A stretch of DNA of 23,880 nt, taken from the IMG/VR virus record IMGVR_UViG_3300006865_000030, positions 1-23,880 of that record. One strand, given 5' to 3'. Within the stretch, counting starts at the first letter, position 1; each line of letters begins with the position of its first letter. This document shows, piece by piece, positions 19,741-23,880 of the stretch. The position numbers were made by a program, and so were the translations under genes. The stretch comes from a virus. The notes below the pieces were generated by a model. The model saw only the letters and a list, made by a program, of their open reading frames with translations, did not search any database and was not told where the DNA came from.

Positions 19741-21739
19741 TGTTAGAATTACCATTGAGGCGGATGACAAGACAGCGGCAGGCATCGCGTCGGCAGTTAC
19801 CAACCTTGGCAAGTTAGAAAAAGCCGCAACGAAAGCCAAGGGGAATAAAGGCGGCGGAACCGGCATTGGCGGATTGGGCGCGGCGTTTGATAACTTGAAC
19901 CGACTGTTGTCCGGTATCGGTCTGCCTGTATTGGGTTGGACGGCTGTTGTCGGCGGCGCGGTGGCGGTCGCCAAAAATGCAATTGCCACCACCGCCAAAT
20001 ACAGTGAAGAAGTACGCGACCTATCCTATGTGACCGGCACGGGAGCGGAAAGCACCTCCCGTCTGCTGCAGGTGTTGGATGACTACCAAATTGGCGCGCA
20101 GGACGTGGAGGTGGCGACCAAAGCCCTGACGAAAAACGGATTGGCTCCCACCGTAGAAACGCTGGCGCAATTGTCCGATGAATATCTACAAATCACAGAC
20201 GCGCAGGAACGCAATGAGTTCGTCCTAAAAAATCTCGGCAAAGCCGGTTTGAATTGGGTTAACTTCCTGTCACAGGGAAGAGACGCCATTTTGTCGCTCA
20301 ATGACGGTGTCAATCAAAATTTGATTTTGACCGATGAGGAAATCGCCCGGTATGAAAAATACCGTCTGGCAATTGATAATGTACGCGATACAGTGGACGG
20401 CTGGAAGGTTGCAACGGTAAACGCGGTTTTGGACGTGAACGAAAATCTTGAAATGTATCACGACAAAATCAAACTCGGCACAGAATTGGCGGAACGGTTT
20501 GGAATATCAGCGCGGTCACAAGCCGAATACAACGCGCAAATACGCGGTCTGGCTGATGAGTTTATCCGTGCTGAAAATTATGGACTGGCGTGGCAGCGCG
20601 TGCTGGAGGGCGGCGGCGCGGCAGCGCAGGACGCCAGTGTCAATTATGCCGACCTGCTGAAATACGGACAGGCTATCACGAAAACAAACGACTCGCTGGC
20701 TGAGTCGCAGGAGAAAATCAAAGCGCAGTTCGATAACAATGCGTTTGTCGCCGAGTTATTCAAATCCCGTGTCGGAGAATTGAAAGACCAGTTACAGGAC
20801 GGGGAAATTACCAATCAGGAGTATTATCAGTCGGTGGCGCAGTTGCAGCAGGCGTTTCGGGACGGGACATTCGCGGCGGAGGAACAGGCGCGGGCGTTAT
20901 CCGAATTGGAATCATCGGTGGACAAATCGGCGCAGGCGTTTGCGTTATCGCAGTTGGAGATGACTGGCGCAACGGAACGGCAAAAGGTGGAGTTTGCGCT
21001 GGCGAATGGACTGATTACCAGTCAGGCGGCAGACCAGGCGAAGGCGCAAATTAAACTGGCGGAGGCGTACACTGCCGGACGAATCAACGCCGAGCAATAC
21101 GCGGCGGCTGTCAATCAGGTATCCGGCGATTTGCAGTTGCTCAACGGACAGTCGGCGGAATCCTATGTGGACGTATATATCCGCTATCACGGACAGATGC
21201 CGCAATTCGTAAGTGGGCTGCATGAGCAATCAGACACACTGACCGGACCTCTGGCAGGCGGACGGGCTGGCGGCGGTATGATGTACAGCGACCGTCCGAC
21301 ACTGGTTGGCGATATGCCGGGCGGCAGGCTGACGCCATACTCCGAATTATTGTTACCGAGCGGTGAAATATTGGACGCTCAAACTACGCGCCGGGTATTC
21401 GAGATGGGATTATTATCCGGTGTGGATTCGGCGGCAGTTGGAAAATCGGCTGTCAGTATTTCCGATACTATCGGCAGAGGCAGGTTATCACGCCGCGCTG
21501 TAACGCCAAAGCGTAACCAGGTAATCGTGCCGCTGACCAAAAACGAAATTGCCGAGGAGTCTGTTGGGGAGATACAGACCCAAGCCGTAAGCAATCTGCA
21601 AATACAAGCGTTAAATCAGGCGACACAACAGACCAATAATAAGCTGGACATAATCGCCGGATACCTGGCGCGGCAATCCACGCGTCAGGATGATTTCGCC
21701 TCCGCGGCTTATGCCAGCCGGATGAACATCAATGGCTAG
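19730..21739 (+). CDS. Tape measure protein
   Basis: A 669-aa protein setting tail length and probably involved in DNA delivery. It begins MADSVRITIEADDKTAAGIA (a typical tape measure start), has a hydrophobic segment at about 59-86 (LSGIGLPVLGWTAVVGGAVA), long amphipathic heptad-like helices (about 200-480) and a Gly-rich C-terminal region (AGGRAGGGMMYSDRPTLVGD, LTPYSELLLPSGEILDAQTT) that resembles other tape measure C-termini. By the known rule of about 0.15 nm per residue, the tail would be near 100 nm. GGAG at 19716-19719 precedes the start. It follows the G/GT pair directly, the diagnostic order. Confidence 0.93.
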   Translation: MADSVRITIEADDKTAAGIASAVTNLGKLEKAATKAKGNKGGGTGIGGLGAAFDNLNRLLSGIGLPVLGWTAVVGGAVAVAKNAIATTAKYSEEVRDLSYVTGTGAESTSRLLQVLDDYQIGAQDVEVATKALTKNGLAPTVETLAQLSDEYLQITDAQERNEFVLKNLGKAGLNWVNFLSQGRDAILSLNDGVNQNLILTDEEIARYEKYRLAIDNVRDTVDGWKVATVNAVLDVNENLEMYHDKIKLGTELAERFGISARSQAEYNAQIRGLADEFIRAENYGLAWQRVLEGGGAAAQDASVNYADLLKYGQAITKTNDSLAESQEKIKAQFDNNAFVAELFKSRVGELKDQLQDGEITNQEYYQSVAQLQQAFRDGTFAAEEQARALSELESSVDKSAQAFALSQLEMTGATERQKVEFALANGLITSQAADQAKAQIKLAEAYTAGRINAEQYAAAVNQVSGDLQLLNGQSAESYVDVYIRYHGQMPQFVSGLHEQSDTLTGPLAGGRAGGGMMYSDRPTLVGDMPGGRLTPYSELLLPSGEILDAQTTRRVFEMGLLSGVDSAAVGKSAVSISDTIGRGRLSRRAVTPKRNQVIVPLTKNEIAEESVGEIQTQAVSNLQIQALNQATQQTNNKLDIIAGYLARQSTRQDDFASAAYASRMNING

Positions 21740-23252
21740 CGTTACGTTGACGGTTGAGTATCATAACGGCACGGCATGGACAGACATCACCTCCGATGTG
21801 GTGTCGGCAGCGGGCGTGTCGTGGACAATGGGGCTGCAGAACGCATCCGTGACTGACCGTGTTGCGCCGCCGGGAACGGTGGAATTGGAAATGAATAACA
21901 GCATTTCCAACAGTGCGGGATTGAACGGTTATTATTCGCCCGACCACGCCAACGTGCGGACTGGATGGGTTATCGGGGCGCGGCTGCGTATCAAGCTGGT
22001 CTCCTCACCCAACACACGTTATTGGCTGTACCGCATCAAGGACATTATTCCGGCGGCGGGCGAGCGTGGACAGCGGCGCGTACGTGTGACAGGCGTGGAT
22101 TATATGGATGAGTTTCTCATTCGCAAAATCAATGCCTTGACCGTCCAGTTTGCGAAACGGTCTGACGAACTACTGACAACGCTTGTGGCGACCATGCCCA
22201 TTGCGCCAACGACAACCAGTTACGACCGCGGAACGTATATTTTTCCGTACGCGTTTCACGACGAACAGAGCGAGAATACATTCGCAATTACCGTCCTGCA
22301 GAAGATAGCGCAATCCGGGATGGATTACATCTATGTGGACGGTGATGCAACCGGCGGAGAGACGCTGTATTTGGAATCTGCAACCGCCCGGTATCATAAC
22401 ACCACCAGCGCGGCGACCATCGATACTCCGGCGCGGGCGTTGAATCCAGTACACTCACGCGATTCGGTTGTCAATAAAGTACGCGTGACCGTTTACCCGG
22501 TGGAAGTAGATAATGAGTACATCGTGCTGGCGCATACGGAATCGGACATTGTGCTGGAACCGGGAGAGACGAATAAAAAAATTACGCTGCGTTATCTCGA
22601 CCCTGGCAACGACCGCCGTATTACTGGATATGACATACAATCATTGGTTGAGAATACTGATTACAGCATGTCCCGCCGTCCAAATGTCCGCAATGGCGGG
22701 TTGAACTCTGACCTGACCATTAGCATGTCCGCCGGAGCGGACAGCGTGGAATTGACTTTATCTAACGCCAACACAACGCGCAAAGGGTATGTCTGGGCGC
22801 AGGTGCGCGGCAAAAGTATTACGCTTTGGAATAAGGTGGAGGTCATCGCAGAGGACGCCGTATCCCAGGACACATACGGCGAGCGGACAATTTCGTTCGT
22901 CATGCCGTACCAGACCGACCCCGGCGTGGCGCAAATAGCAGCCAATGAAATCATCCGCCGTTATAAAAATCCGCAGACACAGATACAATCGGTGGAGTTC
23001 AATGCCAACCGCTCGGCGACATATATGGGATATGCGTTGACGCTCGGCATCGGTGACCGGATTACCGTCACCGAGTCGATAACCGGTATTTCGGATGATT
23101 ATTTTATCAACGGTGTGTCGTACACATTGTCCAGCGGAAATATTCTCAATGTGACGTATGTTCTGGAACGCGCATTTGGCGAGAGCGGTATGACCTATTT
23201 CAAACTCGGCACGTCCACATTCGCCGACGGACATATTCTCATTCCTCTCTAG
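21732..23252 (+). CDS. Tail tip/hub protein (baseplate-type)
   Basis: A 506-aa protein overlapping the tape measure end by 8 nt. The N-terminal region (MASVTLTVEYHNGTAWTDIT, SVTDRVAPPGTVELEMNNSI) is jelly-roll-like, followed by a receptor-hub style region with VRVTGVDYMDEFLIRKIN, a middle beta domain, and C-terminal strands (SATYMGYALTLGIGDRITVT, YFINGVSYTLSSGNILNVTY) as in tail hub (gp27/Tal-like) proteins. Its location immediately after the tape measure is where distal tail or hub proteins are normally encoded. No endopeptidase motif is visible. Confidence 0.7.
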   Translation: MASVTLTVEYHNGTAWTDITSDVVSAAGVSWTMGLQNASVTDRVAPPGTVELEMNNSISNSAGLNGYYSPDHANVRTGWVIGARLRIKLVSSPNTRYWLYRIKDIIPAAGERGQRRVRVTGVDYMDEFLIRKINALTVQFAKRSDELLTTLVATMPIAPTTTSYDRGTYIFPYAFHDEQSENTFAITVLQKIAQSGMDYIYVDGDATGGETLYLESATARYHNTTSAATIDTPARALNPVHSRDSVVNKVRVTVYPVEVDNEYIVLAHTESDIVLEPGETNKKITLRYLDPGNDRRITGYDIQSLVENTDYSMSRRPNVRNGGLNSDLTISMSAGADSVELTLSNANTTRKGYVWAQVRGKSITLWNKVEVIAEDAVSQDTYGERTISFVMPYQTDPGVAQIAANEIIRRYKNPQTQIQSVEFNANRSATYMGYALTLGIGDRITVTESITGISDDYFINGVSYTLSSGNILNVTYVLERAFGESGMTYFKLGTSTFADGHILIPL

Positions 23253-23261
23253 GAGATTCTC

Positions 23262-23804
23262 ATGACCAGACCAACCATGATTACATGGACATCCTCCGAC
23301 CCGACTGTATCGCAATTCAACGAGCAGATACGCGACGCGATGAATTGGAATTATGACCAGTGGGATGACGCTGTGCGATATGTGGCGGCGGACGAAAGCA
23401 ATTCCACCACCACGCTGGCAGATTCGACATATCTGACTTGGGATGTGGCAGCAAACGATGTATGGGAGTTTGTGTTGACGCTGATTTATACCGGTTCCAC
23501 CACTGCTGATTTTCAGTTTTGGTGGACGTACCCAACCGGTACGACGTTGTTAATGGGTTCGGATGTGGTCGCGCCGGGCACCGGCTCTACATTGACGACA
23601 CTCACGGAGGCGAGCGGAGCGCGTTCCATCGGCGCGGCAGGCGCATCTACGCCGACATTGGTCAAGTATCACGGAGTATTCTTTGTGTCATCCACGTCCG
23701 GGACGATTACGCTGCAATTCGCTCAGGCGGCAAGCGGCGCAACAGCAGCGGTCGTCAAGAAGGGGTCAAATTTGATACTCAAAAAGTTGTCGCCGTATCC
23801 GTAG
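23262..23804 (+). CDS. Virion protein at the end of the tail operon (180 aa)
   Basis: Begins MTRPTMITWTSSDPTVSQFNEQIRDAMNWNYDQW, a helix-containing N-terminal part, then a beta domain rich in Thr, Ser, Gly and Ala (LADSTYLTWDVAANDVWEFV, SGTITLQFAQAASGATAAVV), and ends in the basic, hydrophobic tail VKKGSNLILKKLSPYP. The pattern strongly resembles small tail-associated surface proteins with a fibre-like beta domain. AGGAG (23252-23256) overlaps the previous stop. A probable terminator follows, so it ends this operon. Confidence 0.6.
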   Translation: MTRPTMITWTSSDPTVSQFNEQIRDAMNWNYDQWDDAVRYVAADESNSTTTLADSTYLTWDVAANDVWEFVLTLIYTGSTTADFQFWWTYPTGTTLLMGSDVVAPGTGSTLTTLTEASGARSIGAAGASTPTLVKYHGVFFVSSTSGTITLQFAQAASGATAAVVKKGSNLILKKLSPYP

Positions 23805-23807
23805 TCC

Positions 23808-23848
23808 GTTACGGTTGATTGATTGCGACCAACCATAACCTTATTTTT
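23808..23848 (+). terminator. Probable intrinsic terminator after the tail operon
   Basis: GTTACGGTTG (23808-23817) pairs with CAACCATAAC (23830-23839) with one mismatch, a stem of 9 of 10 pairs and a 12-nt loop. It is followed by TTATTTTT (23841-23848). It begins 3 nt after the last tail stop codon, in the correct place to end late transcription. Confidence 0.55.
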
Positions 23849-23880
23849 GGATGATACCTTTTTACGCCACAGCCTTGCAC

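Noticed and set aside
1-23880. tRNA genes, CRISPR arrays, insertion sequences, integrase or att sites
   Set aside because: I looked for cloverleaf-like, regularly spaced repeat, transposase and integrase signatures on both strands and saw none that hold up.

Overview
This window is a tightly packed, single-strand stretch of a tailed-phage (Caudoviricetes) or prophage genome. It holds nearly the whole late region: lysis genes, virion adhesins, DNA packaging, an HK97-type head, connectors and a long tail up to the tail tip. Every supported gene is on the + strand, and most stop and start codons overlap by 4 nt (ATGA). Base composition is roughly balanced. A tape-measure gene, tube-like proteins and a G/GT frameshift pair, with no sheath gene seen, indicate a siphovirus-type tail (long, non-contractile). 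No integrase, repressor, tRNA or replication gene is visible, so lifestyle and host cannot be read from this window. The host is a bacterium that uses Shine-Dalgarno sites and sigma70-like (extended -10) promoters.

Layout. 1-1745: small unknown genes, including a membrane protein, a 26-aa single-TM peptide and an HTH-like protein. 1795-4428: lysis module (three-TM holin candidate, XhlA-like coiled-coil/TM protein, GH25 muramidase and an unknown partner), with a 131-nt structured intergenic region between the first two. 4432-4728: N-terminally truncated remnant of a DEDDy 3'-5' exonuclease. 4759-7774: virion surface module with a 509-aa LamG/repeat adhesin and several small beta-rich proteins. 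7793-11735: small and large terminase, portal and MuF-like protein. 11861-15283: prohead protease, major capsid protein with an N-terminal coiled-coil domain, and small head proteins. 15270-15923: an unexpected MptE/DUF115-like Rossmann protein. 15920-17848: connectors and tail completion. 17826-23804: two related tail-tube proteins, G and GT chaperones, tape measure, tail hub and a terminal virion protein, followed by a probable intrinsic terminator.

TerL fills the capsid through the portal. The protease matures an HK97-fold shell, connector proteins join it to a tail whose length is set by the tape measure, and the lysis genes release progeny. The most notable regulatory signals are: (i) a textbook -1 frameshift signal (CCCAAAC, 7-nt spacer, 10-bp stem-loop) at the G/GT junction; (ii) a promoter followed by mutually exclusive antiterminator/terminator hairpins in front of the capsid protease; (iii) a strong internal Shine-Dalgarno and ATG inside the muramidase gene that could make its cell-wall-binding domain separately; and (iv) structured RNA inside the lysis cassette. 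I found no clear new multi-gene system such as a defence island, diversity-generating retroelement or CRISPR array.
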